Source: Orobanche coerulescens
Lineage: Eukaryota; Streptophyta; Magnoliopsida; Lamiales; Orobanchaceae
NCBI GenBank assembly: GCA_033398695.1
Contig: CM065818.1
Span: forward strand, 33,628,001 to 33,692,000
Direction: 5' to 3'
Length of the DNA: 64,000 nt
Shown here piece after piece: positions 21,931 through 33,646 of the stretch (the stretch's first letter is position 1; each line of letters begins with the position of its first letter). Under the pieces are notes generated by a model. The model searched no databases. It had not been told where the DNA came from and was given only the letters and a program-made list of their open reading frames with translations. The translations under genes and the position numbers were made by a program.

Positions 21931-23404
21931 TGATCGCTAGAAATTCGCGTAGTATGGTTTTCAAATCCGATCAATTTTAAAATTTGTAAAACCTCAAAGT
22001 ATTTCCAAGGTATCGAACCCAAGGGAATTGATATGTCGAAAATAAAGGAAATAACTCTACTCAAAATTTGACTGCTATTTAGGAATCCGAAAATTTGGTT
22101 TGTTTCTAATTATCTAACTTTAAAAATCGAAAAATAAAAATTAAATAAAAGATGAATTATCTAAATCAAGCAAATAAAGCAAATTAGCAAGATAAAATCA
22201 CAAGTTGAAAACTAATTGATCCTAGGGTAGTATCATCTAATTGAGTTCACACAATCCATTCTCTTGATTCCTTTTCCCCAAATTTTAATTCAATCCTAGA
22301 AATAATCACTCAGCCGATCTAGAATTCCGATCAAGGCAACCTAGAAAGATAGTTAATTTAAACCCTTTTTCCCGCCAAGGCTCAAAGAATTTAAATCACT
22401 TAAAAAGCGTCAACTTATTTAACTATGATTTATCTTTCTCCACTCAGGTCTTAAGATAAAATCATATTGTGCATCAAGTATTTCCACTAATTAATTAATC
22501 CTTCCGGGCAAAATTAATTAGCTAACATGCATCGATTAAGGGCCCTTTAATCTAGCATGAGATTTAACACATCCTGATCACAAGCCTAGGATGAAAGGTC
22601 AAAAGGTAATGAAAGGAACAACATGTGAACATCAATTAAAATTACTAACCCTAGAATCAATCAATGGATTTAGCCAGACATAATTGAAATTAAACAAGAA
22701 ATAGATGGAGAATGCATATTATTAATATGAAAAGAGAGATTACAACCCTTTTCGGATGAACTCTGAGTCTTCAATCTCCGAAAAACAATAATAGTTGCTG
22801 CCTCCAAAAAGTTCTTGTCTCCAAGGAATTAATCTTGCCCAAAAAAAAGTAAAAGTGTGCTAAAGATCATAAAAGGTGATAAAAGATGATGAAAGATGGT
22901 GAAAGATGCTCCAGGATCATAAACTAGGGCTAGAAGGAGGTCTATATAACCTATGGGAGTTAAAAATACCGATTGGAACTAATCTAGGAAACAAAATCTA
23001 TCCAAAAGAGTCACAATCCGTCAAAACACGAGATCCCACGGAGCAGCCTATCGGACGCACCTATCGGCCGATAGGCTGGCCCGATAGTTGGTTCGTCGGT
23101 CGACTTCACTCGATAGGGCCTGGACACCTTTCGGATGCACCTATCGGCCGATAGGCTGACCCGATAGGTGGTTTGACTTTTGCAAAAATCCTGTTTCTTC
23201 CGTCCGTTTGACTCGACTCTCGGTCCTTTGTCTCGTTTTGGGTCCTTTTGGCTCTAAAAACCTGCAAACACACTAAAACCAACCCAAACGCGTAATACGG
23301 CTCGACTAATCATAAATAAGCCAAATACGAGCACATTAATCACGAAACGAGATAAAAACCTAGTATAAAATCCTAGAAAAATGTGGTAAAATTACCACTT
23401 ATCA
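21931..23404 (-). repeat. Element K 5' LTR
   Basis: Partner of 14896-16370. TATA (TATATA, minus) at 22943-22948; CCTATCGGCCGATAGG dyads at 23047-23168 just upstream of it. Ends at the GGCTG duplication (23405-23409). Confidence 0.95.
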
Positions 23405-23409
23405 GGCTG

Positions 23410-25716
23410 CGCACGCTACCTGGCCGAGCAGTCTAGTCCAGTAGGTCACTGGATTGCGGCCTGGGCCGATAGCGCACGCTATCTCGGCAGACTAGCGCGC
23501 GCTAGTCCGGCCCAGTATAAATGTGACAGAGCAGTCACATTTCATCTCGTTTTTCATTTCCTTCCTTCTCCGTCCGCGGCTGGCGATTCATGGGTGACGA
23601 ATCCATGTTGTTTAATAACAAACCCACGAAGTTCTTGAGTTCATAACATCAATCAATCATCCGTTACCATCCTTTGATCCAGCGAATCAAGGTAATCTTA
23701 CCTTAGAACCCTAATTTCGTGAATTTGGGGGTTTTTGCATTTTCGTCTGATTCGTTCCGTGTTGTTGATTAATTCATGATGGGTATGATTAATCTTGGTA
23801 GTATTCTTTTGTTTAACATCATTTAATCCATTGTTCTTCGTCGAATCGAAGTATATTTCTTGATTTCCTTCGAATTGACTTTTTGGGGGATTTGTCCTCG
23901 ATCTCATTTTTCATCCGTTTTCGATGGATCGATTATGGTTAAATGATGTTGTTAAACATATTCTATGGATTGTATATCCATATTTCAACTTGGAATTCCG
24001 TTTTCGGGTTTTGACGGGACGAATCGTGTTCTTGGCCGTTTTGGGGGAAATCCTTGACCTTCGTCATTTGTTCTTTGAATTCAGCGGCTTTGGGTCGTAC
24101 TTTGGAATTCATTTTCGTTGTTATTGTTTTCGTTCGTAGTTCATTGTTGTGGATTATCGTTCGGTGGAGTCGGCGAGTTCGTAGTCGGTTCGTGCCAACC
24201 TACTTCGGCCGATTCTCTGCGTTGTGGTTATTCGAGGCAAGTATCTTGCCCATACATTTCATATTTCGTAGGCATAATTATTGATAAATGATTTTATGCG
24301 AAATCCAATGTTTAATGAACGTTAAAAAGGATCGGTATGTTCTCGATAAATATTGTCTTTCAACGATAATTCGTATACTTCGTGAATGGATATGTTCTCG
24401 GAATATATGTGTTAGTTTCGTACGTTGAGAGATGTTATGATCGCATTGAGTGAATATAATAGACCATAATTGTTTGCCGAGGATTGTGCATTGAATTGTA
24501 TATTTGTTCGGTGGGTATTCGACATGATGTGATGTTAGTCGTTACTCCTTTGAAAGGAGGTTGTGATGCTTAGTGTTGCTTGTCTTGATAATCGATTATT
24601 GTTGTGTGCTTGTTGTATGTGATGTGCCTCCGGGTAGGATTGTTGAATCTCCGGGATCCATACTTGCTAGTATGGGTCGGGCAAAACCGTAGGGTTATCC
24701 AATACGGGTATGTCTTGCGGGGACTCCGAGGTTCGGGGCTTGCTAGCCCGATGCCGGGATAACTTGTGGGGTTATCATCGGGTATGTCTTGTGGGGACTC
24801 CGAGGTTCGTGGCTTGTTAGCGCGATGCCGGGATAACCTATGGTTGTGGTTTGATTGTGATATTCGTGTCGTGGAGGCATGCGATTTGATATGTTTTTCC
24901 TATTGGGTTATTAACTCGGGTTTGTTCTTCGGGAGCATCTGAGGTTCGTGGCTTGTTAGCACTGGACACGAATAATCCTTAGGAACATGTGATTTGTGAT
25001 TTGGGTCACGGACCCCGTGTTTTGTGAAATGGGTTGTGGACCCTGCGTATTGTTATCGGAACTTGAATTTTGGAAAATGACTTTTTGGGCTGTGTCCCTA
25101 AATGTTTTCGTAAGGTTTTAGAATTCCTAAATCCCAAATGTTTTCTAAACTCCCGAGATCATCAAATGTTTTGTAATATGTACATTGGGTTATTTCCTAC
25201 CTTTCACGTTTTGAATGGTTTGATCAAGTGAATTTTCTCGGGAAGTATATTCGCAATTATTACATTTTTGTGGAGTATGATATGTATGGCTTGTTTTCGT
25301 ATTTACACTTGCACTAGCAAAACGGTGGAGTTTGCTAACCCCAGAGTATTCGGGGGTGGATGTATATTTTGCATTCGTGTTTTGGAGCATAGCACGAGTC
25401 GGCACGAAGGATGATGAAAGATGAACGATACTAATCACACGAGGATCCGTTGATGTAAATCTTGGTCTAGTTGTATTTTCTTTTCCGCTGCAGTATCTTT
25501 TCCCCGTTGTACGGGAGTTTATTGTATTTTGACCCCTGCGTGGGTATGTGTTTGGAATTGAGTTGTATGTTATTATTCAAAGACCAAATCGGTCTACTGT
25601 GTCATTTTAGCCTGAAAGGCGATGTCTAGATGTTTGATATTAGTTATCAGCCTTGTAGGTCCTCGAGGAGAGGGTCTACGGCGTGTAATATCCCTGAGCG
25701 GATTGGGGGTGTTACA
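23410..25716 (+). repeat. Array A LTR 2, right part
   Basis: Continues LTR 2 from within the dyad array: last dyads, TATA (23516-23522), tandem leader repeats and the GGGGGTGTTACA end. It differs from LTRs 1 and 3 at many positions between about 25230 and 25470, where LTRs 1 and 3 are identical to each other. Confidence 0.92.
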
Positions 25717-25720
25717 TAAA

Positions 25721-25732
25721 TGGTATCGGAGC
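25721..25732 (+). other. Primer-binding site, array A unit 2
   Basis: TGGTATCGGAGC, 4 nt after the LTR 2 end, the same one-mismatch initiator-Met match as in unit 1. This shows that unit 2 starts from the shared middle LTR. Confidence 0.8.
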
Positions 25733-26878
25733 TTAGGTTGAGGAAACCTAGGCTGTCGAGTCAGATCGTGTTGTTTGAGTCTTGTTTCGTCGGATTTTAT
25801 CTTACTGAGTCGTGTCGCGATGCGTCGTTTGAGTTTGTTGGTCGTGATTAGTATCGTGGGGCGATCATCATCTTCGTGCGACCTGTGGAAGTAAGTCTCC
25901 CTTCTTTGTGTTGTGCCTCGTGTAACACGAGCTATTTTTATGATTATTTGTTAAGTGGCGGAATTCTCTTATGGATTTTGATTTCGTGATATGTGATTAT
26001 TTGACTCTCATATTTCGTTCATATGAGGAGTAGTGTTGCTGGATTGTGCATGTTGAACTGTATTTCTTTTATCCGCTGCGTGAGTTCTTTTGTAATGACT
26101 TTCGGTATTTTACCGACCGAGTTTTATTTCGAAAATCGATTCCCTTAACCGAGTTTTTGGCATTGTGGCCTTGATCATTTTGGCGAAATTCTTATGACGG
26201 TATTTAGTATTTTGTAAATGGCTTTTGTGAGTTTTTGAAATATTACCGTCGTCGGCCTTTTTGGCGTTTTTGTAAATGGTTTTATCCTGGTGGGTTCCGG
26301 TGCGCAACCCACGGCGCTATAATGTTCCGTGTAATTAACTGAAATTTTTGGGCATTCTAGCCCATTGAATTATTTTCGAAAACCTTGAGTATCTTATAAA
26401 ATAAATTTCGAGACGTACGTTTAAAATGAATTATTTTCTCGTGGTACATCCAAGGTGCCACAATATGTTTCAAAATTCTTCTACCTCGAGGACCCAAAAT
26501 GTTTTGAGATATTTTCAATGTTTTATAAACACTTTTATTTAGACCCGAGGGTCGAATATTTTGCAAGTTTTCACCAAGAGAAAGTGTCCTCATTTTTGTT
26601 CAAACGCAAGATGATTTTCAAAGTCTCGACAATGATGTCTGTCCAACTTTTTGTAAAGTGATACTCAAGATCAACTAGTGTTCCCAAAATTTTTCTTTCA
26701 AAAGGTGGTTGTTTCGTGATGTTTAGTAACTGTATGCTGGATATCTTTCGGACCGCTGAGGTCGCCGAACGATACCGTCATTGCTGGGGTGTTTGTATGT
26801 GTGTTGCTTTACAATGGTAATCGTTGTAAGTGTTGCATGTTATGATTTCCTGTTGTGCTGAGTGGTTTCTTATTCAGT

Positions 26879-27880
26879 ATGCCGAGGGGCAGAGGTCGTG
26901 GTCGTGGCGACCGGATGCGTGATCGGGATCACGCTGCCGGTGAATTTATTGGTATTGGTGTTGCTACTATTTTGCAGCAGGTAGCTACACAGATGACTCA
27001 GTTGACTCAGGCAGTTCAGCGCGTTAGAGAGGTGACCCAGAACACTGGCGCAAATCAGTGGCTTCAGGAGGTGATTAGTATGAACCCCCCTCGATTCGCC
27101 GGTGTTGCGGATGCGTTGGGCTGGGATGGCTGGCTTTTCCAGTTGGGAAAGATATTCGAGGCTGTCGATTGTCCTGAAGAGCGGAAGGTACCTATTGCGC
27201 AGTACCTTCTTGATAAAGATGCCGCTAATTGGTGGGAAGCTGTTAAGCCTCGTGACCGTGATGTCACGTGGGCGGAGTTCCAGGCATTGATGGAAGCTGA
27301 GTTCTGCCCGAAACCGATTAGAGAACAGAGGATTCACGAATTTTATTTGGCAGAACCGCAAGATATTTCAGTGTCTCAGGCTATAATCAACTATAGCAAA
27401 CAACTCAGTTATGTACGAGATCGGGTGAGAACCGAGGAAGAGAGGATCTTTCATTTTGACAGACGAATGAAGCCGGAGATTCGCGCGTATATGTCAGGAC
27501 TCACTTGCACTTCGTTGAGGGACTACCATGATCGAGTCTTGGCCCGTGAACTAGCTTCTTTATCATCGGAGCGTGTGCCCGAGTCGAAGAAGCAGAGGAA
27601 GTCCGATGACCTTGTGGACAGTGCAGTAGCTGGTGGTTCTAGTTCGCAATGTCGTAGTCTTTCTGCCGTGAAGCTCTGTCGCTCGTTACGTGGGACTAAG
27701 AGTTCCAAGTCGTCTGCTTTGACTCCTGGTAAAGCCAGGAGTTGTTTTAACTGTAATGTGGCGGGGCATGTCCGTGCACATTGTCCTTCTCCGCTAGTAA
27801 CGTGTTACAAGTGCGGGCTTGAGGGACACCGGGTTCAGTTTTGCGAGTTAGTTGCCAAACCTTCCGAGGCACGGACTTGA
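26879..27880 (+). CDS. gag: Gag protein of array A unit 2 (intact)
   Basis: A 333-residue intact gag. I chose MPRGRGRGRG at 26879 over the in-frame ATG at 26855 because B and C gags begin MPRGR and MPTGRERGRG. An Arg/Gly-rich N-terminus is followed by the capsid-type retrotransposon gag domain (ISMNPPRFAGVADALGWDGW, KDAANWWEAVKP, RRMKPEIRAYMSGLTC) and two intact CCHC zinc knuckles near the C-terminus (CFNCNVAGHVRAHC, CYKCGLEGHRVQFC), which bind RNA. The protein would form particles and package element RNA, but no protease or polymerase follows. The copy in unit 1 is broken. Confidence 0.9.
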   Translation: MPRGRGRGRGDRMRDRDHAAGEFIGIGVATILQQVATQMTQLTQAVQRVREVTQNTGANQWLQEVISMNPPRFAGVADALGWDGWLFQLGKIFEAVDCPEERKVPIAQYLLDKDAANWWEAVKPRDRDVTWAEFQALMEAEFCPKPIREQRIHEFYLAEPQDISVSQAIINYSKQLSYVRDRVRTEEERIFHFDRRMKPEIRAYMSGLTCTSLRDYHDRVLARELASLSSERVPESKKQRKSDDLVDSAVAGGSSSQCRSLSAVKLCRSLRGTKSSKSSALTPGKARSCFNCNVAGHVRAHCPSPLVTCYKCGLEGHRVQFCELVAKPSEART

Positions 27881-28275
27881 GCACTAATATCAGGACCGGC
27901 TCCGAGGAGTCCCTGAGGAGCGTGGTCTATCAGTTGTATGTTATGTTATTTCCTTACCTTGTTGTTTCGAATTTCGAAAATTAACTTCTATTCGAAGTGG
28001 ATTGGATTTTGAACTTCTGTATTTTTGACTCTGTCGACTCATTTATGTTCGTTGACATTTTTGAGCTTGTCACTTGTTGGTTTTATTATATCCCTAACGG
28101 CGACGTTGTGTTGGTCGTCGTGGAGCGTGTTATCACACCGTATATTCCGTTGTGTTGTTTGTAACGTTTCGCCGTTGGGCGTTAGTTATGCGTTTCTTGC
28201 GTATCTCGTTGAGTTTTCCTGGTGGGATATTGCTTCTCCCTACTTGTTTTAAGTTTCGGGACGAAACTTCTTTTA

Positions 28276-28287
28276 AGGAGGGTAGAA
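28276..28287 (+). other. Polypurine tract, array A unit 2
   Basis: AGGAGGGTAGAA immediately precedes LTR 3. The 395 bp between the gag stop and this tract hold no recognised gene. Confidence 0.7.
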
Positions 28288-31200
28288 TGTAATATCCGCA
28301 ATTTTCGATTTCTGGTAATTTCTTTTTTTTCGGCGGAAGTTCGTTTTGATGACTCTCTCATGACCGTTTCATTATTCTGAGAATGATTAATTCTACACTT
28401 TTTGACATCCGAGTTCGTTTCGGTGTCGTTTTGTTGAGTTCCGTGCTTTTTAGCGACTTTTCCGCACTTGAGTTCGATTCTTGTGAATCTCGGTCGAAAC
28501 TGCTGTTTCGAGTGTCCCGTAAGTTCGTTTAACTTTGTTATACGTGTTGTGAACTTCAGTTTGGTTATTCGATCACGTATCGTGATTTTCGGGCGTTTTG
28601 GGCCATTTTGTAATTTACCCAAAGTTACGGGTATCCGTATCTGTAATTATTGTCTCGACCCGTTTCTTGGTCGAGTATGATTAATTATGGTATTATGTTT
28701 TCATTTCGGGTCGTTGATGTTGTCCGCGAACTTTTCGTCGTGTTCGTTCCATACGTTTTCGGAAATCGAGTCGTCGAGCCCTGGTGGTCGGGTACTGGCC
28801 GGACGGTTGCGGGACTGGCCGGACGATTGCGCATCGGCCGGACAGTGCGCGGGAACCGGCGTAGCGCACGCTACGGCCGAAAGGCTGCGCGCGCTAACCG
28901 GCAGGTGTAGCGCACGCTATCGGATGGCCTAACGCACGCTATCGGGTCTGGGCAGTGGGGTTCTGAGGTTCTGGAATCGGTCAGGATCGGCAGGTAGCGC
29001 ACGCTACTGTCGGGCATTGCGCACGCTACAACCGGCAGGTAGCGCGCGCTACGGCTGGAAGGCTGCGCACGCTACCTGGCCGAGCAGTCTAGTCCAGTAG
29101 GTCACTGGATTGCGGCCTGGGCCGATAGCGCACGCTAGCTAGGCAGACTAGCGCGCGCTAGTCCGGCCCAGTATAAAAGTGACAGAGCAGTCACATTTCA
29201 TCTCGTTTTTCATTTCCTTCCTTCTCCGTCCGCGGCTGGCGATTCATGGGTGACGAAGCCATGTTGTTTAACAACAAACCCACGAAGTTCTTGAGTTCAT
29301 AACATCAATCAATCATCCGTTATCATCCTTTGATCCAGCGAATCAAGGTAATCTTACCTTAGAACCCTAATTTCGTGAATTTGGGGGTTTTTGCATTTTC
29401 GTCCGATTCGTTCCGTGTTGTTGATTAATTCATGATGGGTATGATTAATCTTGGTAGTATTCTTTTGTTTAACATCATTTAATCCATTGTTCTTCGTCGA
29501 ATCGAAGTATATTTCTTGATTTCCTTCGAATTGACTTTTTGGGGGATTTGTCCTCGATCTCGTTTTTCATCCGTTTTCGATGTATCGATTATGGTTAAAT
29601 GATGTTGTTAAACATATTCTATGGATTGTATATCCATATTTCAACTTGGAATTCCGTTTTCGGGTTTTGACGGGACGAATCGTGTTCTTGGCCGTTTTGG
29701 GGGAAATCCTTGAACCTTCGTCATTTGTTCTTTGAATTCAGCAGCTTTGGGTCGTACTTTGGAATTCATTTTCGTTGTTATTGTTTTCGTTCGTAGTTCA
29801 TTGTTGTGGATTGTCGTTTGGTGGAGTCGGCGAGTTCGTAGTCGGTTCGTGCCAACCTACTTCGGCCGATTCTCCGCATTGTGGTTATTCGAGGCAAGTA
29901 TCTTGCCCATACATTTCATATTTCATAGGCATAATTATTGATAAATGATTTTATGCGAAATCCAATGTTTAATGAACGTTAAAAAGGATCGGTATGTTCT
30001 CGATAAATATTGTCTTTCAACGATAATTCGTATACTTCGTGAATGGATATGTTCTCGGAATATGTGTGTTAGTTTCGTACGTTGAGAGACGTTATGATCG
30101 CATTGAGTGAATATAATAGACCATAATTGTTTGCCGAGGATTGTGCATTGAATTGTATATTTGTTCGGTGGGTATTCGACATGATGTGATGTTAGTCATT
30201 ACTCCTTTGAAAGGAGGTTGTGATGCTTAGTGTTGCTTGTCTTGATAATCGATTATTGTTGTGTGCTTGTTGTATGTGATGTGCCTCCGGGTAGGATTGT
30301 TGAATCTCCGGGATCTATACTTGCTAGTATGGGTCGGGCGAAACCACAGGGTTATCCAATACGGGTATGTCTTGCGGGGACTCCGAGGTTCGGGGCTTGC
30401 TAGCCCGATGCCGGGATAACTTGTGGGGTTATCATCGGGTATGTCTTGTGGGGACTCCGAGGTTCGTGGCTTGTTAGCGCGATGCCGGGATAACTTATGG
30501 TTGTGGTTTGATTGTGATATTCGTGTCGTGGAGACATGCGATTTGATATGTTTTTCCTACTGGGTTATTCACTCGGGTTTGTTCTTCGGGGGCATCTGAG
30601 GTTCGTGGCTTGTTAGCATGGGACACGAATAATCCTTAGGAACATGTGATTTGTGATTTGGGTCACGGACCCCGTGTTTTGTGAAATGGGTTGTGGACCC
30701 TGGGTATTGTTATCGGAACTTGAATTTTGGAAAATGACTTTTTGGGTTGTGTCCCTAAATGTTTTCGTAAGGTTTTAGAATTCCTAAATCCCAAATATTT
30801 TCTAAACTCCCGAGATCATCAAATGTTTTGTAATATGTACATTGGGTTATTTCCTACCTTTCACGTTTTGAATGGTTTGATCAAGTGAATTTTCTCAGGA
30901 AGTATATTCGTGATTATTCTGTTTTTATGGAGTATGATATGTATGGCTTGTTTTCGTATTTATACCTGCACTAGCAAAACAGTGGAGTTTTGCTAACCCC
31001 CGAGTATTTGGGGGGTGGATGTCTATTTTTGCATTCAGGTTTTGGAGAATAGCACAGGGTCGGCACGAAGGATGATGAAAGATGAACGATACTAATCACA
31101 CGAGGATCCGTTGATGTCGTACTGGTCTAGTTGTATTTTCTTTTCCGCTGCAGTATCTTTTCCCCGTTGTACGGGAGTTTATTGTATTTTGACCCCTGCG

Positions 31201-31376
31201 TGGGTATGTGTTTGGAATTGAGTTGGATGTTATTATTGAAAGACCAAATCAGTCTACTGTGTCATTTTATCCTGAAAGGCGATGTCTAGATGTTTGATTT
31301 TAGTTATCAGCCTGGTAGATCCTCGAGGAAAGGGTCTACGGCGTGTAATATCCCTGAGCGGATTGGGGGTGTTACA
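28288..31376 (+). repeat. Array A LTR 3
   Basis: 3,089 bp, TGTAATATCCG to GGGGGTGTTACA, followed by the CCAAT duplication. TATAAAA at 29172-29178. Tandem leader repeats at about 30357-30620. Confidence 0.92.
28861..29162. repeat. TAGCGCACGCTA dyad array (array A)
   Basis: Ten copies of a unit centred on GCGCACGC or GCGCGCGC with TA/AT arms (for example GTAGCGCACGCTAC, ACTAGCGCGCGCTAGT) lie in 300 bp, alternating with non-repetitive spacers. The last copy ends about 10 bp before the TATA box. Copies in LTR 1 (9054-9357) are more eroded. Confidence 0.85.
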
Positions 31377-31381
31377 CCAAT

Positions 31382-31489
31382 TTCCTGCAAAACATAAAAG
31401 AATAGGGCATTAAAAGCTCATTTATGCAGATTTAATTATGAAAAGAATACAAAATAATGATAAATAAGCATATAAAAATATGCCTAACA
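31382..31489 (-). mobile_element. Solo LTR L, part 2 of 2
   Basis: Continues L after array A (which duplicated CCAAT) and ends ATATGCCTAACA; followed by the GCATA duplication (31490-31494). Confidence 0.85.
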
Positions 31490-31630
31490 GCATAGGTTTA
31501 TTAGACAAAGACAAGGATTTGATGATGGATTTCAAATCGCTACCCACAAGTTCCTCAATTCAAATAGAAGGCAATATCAGACAAACATTTGAAAGAGAAA
31601 ATAATATAAAACTAAAATCATGACTAAACA

Positions 31631-31795
31631 TTATTGTATGCCCATATCAAACGCTGGGTAGCCAACTATGGCAGCTAAATCTAGCACAATCACAGATCCG
31701 GAATAGCCTCTTAGGACATCAAGGCAGTCACCAAAACTGCTTATACCTTCCTGAGCATTAGGTCTCACCAAATAAGAAGAGAAGTTAGGAGGATC
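31631..31795 (-). pseudogene. Captured coding fragment, protein not recognised
   Basis: A 54-codon minus-strand frame contains NAQEGISSFGDCLDVLRGYS and VIVLDLAAIVGYPAF, then a stop. Composition looks like real coding sequence, with hydrophobic and charged residues well mixed, but I cannot place the family. It is on the same strand as the other captured fragments, downstream of the promoter/exon at 32361-32743. Confidence 0.4.
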
Positions 31796-32360
31796 TTAAC
31801 AACAAGTACCATCACACGGCTGACTGCAACAATACATATAGCACAGTAGAAGGATAGTCATTAAGGAACATCAAGCATCTCAGTCCAATTATTTATACTT
31901 ATTAGGAACACTGATACTCCGTAACTACCAATAGAACACTCTTTCCTACTCCAGGCCAGTTTTAAGAGTAACATGTAGAAATGATATTATTTTATTCTTT
32001 AGTGTAATCATATAAGAAAAATAAGAAATTTATCTTCTTTTAAAGGTTTTATTAGCAATGTCTAAAGTTAGGGGATTAAAGCGAACCATTTTCCAATCAT
32101 ATTTCAGTTCGATTCGATTTACATATGATATATATTTCTACTGAAAATGAAAAATAGGATCATACATATTGATAAAAATAACTCAAACAACGGCCTATCA
32201 TTGAAGGGATTTAGTCCTTCCTCTGCCCACCGAGTTCTATTTCTGTTTCAGAAAACACACACACACACACACGTTTCAGAAAAACAAAACCAAGTTCATA
32301 GATCGTACAAATTTCAATCCTGTTTTCAGAACCAAATCAGAAACAAAAAAAAGAACTCAC

Positions 32361-32743
32361 CGGAGTTCAATCGGGATTATCTAACCCTCACGCTCGCTGC
32401 CACCAATTTTGTCACTGACCACAAACCCGCGGACGTCTTCAGCCTCAGCCACCGTCAATTCGTACCAAAGAAAATGTCGCCGCTGCGCTGAACGCCGTCG
32501 AGCCGAGATCCACCACCTTCCTTAAATTTCCGTCGGTAGACGAATCAAGCGGGTGGAAGTCCGAACCCAGTCCCTGAATTTGTTTGAACGGACGACCATC
32601 GATCGAATTTCTGTAGTCACTGCCGCCTCCGTCGCCAGTTCTGCAAGTCGCCGGAGGAAGGATTTCGCGAGGAAAGGGATCGAGGAAAATGTCGGGTGGA
32701 GAGAAATAGAGTGAGATGAGGGATCGGGATAGGGATTTTATAT
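32361..32743 (-). promoter_or_regulatory. Captured host promoter and first exon
   Basis: On the minus strand ATATAAAAT (32735-32743) is followed about 30 bp later by a pyrimidine-rich CTCATCTCACTCTATTTCTC start-site-like stretch. A GC-rich, 5'-UTR-like segment follows, ending at a CCG|GTGAGT splice donor (exon end 32361). This layout is typical of the 5' end of a plant gene. Base composition differs sharply from the AT-rich flanks. No protein identity could be assigned. Confidence 0.5.
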
Positions 32744-33419
32744 CTTATTATTTGACTAGATTTTAAATTTAGTCCCTAAGTTTCTAACTCTTTCAATTTC
32801 ACCTCATACATCTTTTAATTATTACATTAACGCCCAATCAGGTTTATAATTCCTTCAATTTCACTATCACTTTAAGCAGCATCATTTTATTCAGGTGGGA
32901 ATTTTCACGATCACATTAATTGCTTTAACTGGACTGCTATGTGATATTCTATTTACGTTTTAAATTTAGGATACATGTAAAATTTGAGGAAAATCTTGAT
33001 TACAAATATTAATTTATAAATTTATTTCTGCCGCAATTATTACCTGTTATCTATGTCATGTCGTTGCCTTAATTAATGGGCATTTATTTTAGTCAGCGTA
33101 GCGACTCGACATTATTTTTATTAAAATTTGTTATTATATGTAGACATTAAATTTGTTATTTTAGTTATTTTGTAATTATTCATAGTTATTACAAGCTTTT
33201 ATTATTTAATAATTTTTTTTAATTATTTAAATCAAAATTTATTAATTTTCAAATACTACTTTATTTTAAAACCTTTTCAATTTAAATTTATTAAAAATAT
33301 TTTATTATTTATAGAAATATATATAATTCATTATTTGATAGAATATTTTTTTATAAAAATAGATTCAATGTTTTATTAAAATTAGTTATTTTTAATGTTA
33401 AAAATTTATTAAATCATTA

Positions 33420-33643
33420 ATTTTATACAAAATTCAAAATTTTGGTTATTGATACTCTAAGGTAACACATCTCATGGTGTTACTGAGAGTTACACCTTTT
33501 ATAGCTAGAGTAACATATATTTCAGGATTTGGTAACACCATAACCCGAACGTTGTGGTAGCTCTAAAATTTCATAGCTATGGTAACATCCAAGAAGGTAA
33601 TACCCCCCCTTAAGTGTTGTATAAAGCCATCTATGGCGTAGTG
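33420..33643. repeat. CACTA-2 right subterminal repeats and terminal inverted repeat
   Basis: Seven or so GGTAACA/TGTTACT copies in both orientations precede GCCATCTATGGCGTAGTG (33626-33643), the partner of the left terminus at 3727-3744. Confidence 0.85.
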
Positions 33644-33646
33644 TGC

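Larger units (their letters stand above)
14896..23404 (-). mobile_element. Element K: Athila-like gag-pro retroelement, non-autonomous
   Basis: Near-identical LTRs (14896-16370 and 21931-23404) flank a minus-strand body with Asp-tRNA primer site, gag-protease reading frame, long 3' noncoding region and polypurine tract. Target duplication GGCTG (14891-14895 and 23405-23409) is perfect. Comparing the LTRs by eye gives about 11 substitutions and one 1-bp indel in 1,474 bp (roughly 0.75%), so the insertion is recent. Reverse transcriptase, RNase H and integrase are absent. Confidence 0.95.
8504..31376 (+). mobile_element. Array A: tandem gag-only LTR retroelement (LTR-int-LTR-int-LTR)
   Basis: Three homologous LTRs of about 3.06-3.09 kb (8504-11567; 14129-14895 plus 23410-25716; 28288-31376) alternate with two internal regions of about 2.56 kb, each with an initiator-Met-type primer site, a gag region and a polypurine tract. 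One pair of 5-bp direct repeats (CCAAT, 8499-8503 and 31377-31381) flanks the whole array and none flanks the inner units. No protease, reverse transcriptase or integrase is present, so it is non-autonomous, of the type called TR-GAG. The gag is related to those of Tekay-like B and C. Confidence 0.92.
31490..33415 (-). other. CACTA-2 right interior with captured host sequence
   Basis: Contains a coding-like minus-strand ORF (31631-31795), a promoter plus first-exon segment (32361-32743) and AT-rich filler from about 32760 on. The plus strand also has an open frame of about 45 codons from 31490 to 31622 (LLDKDKDLMMDF...), which stays open across the L insertion point into 7250-7281. The 33316-33408 segment repeats 6697-6780. 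Confidence 0.55.
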
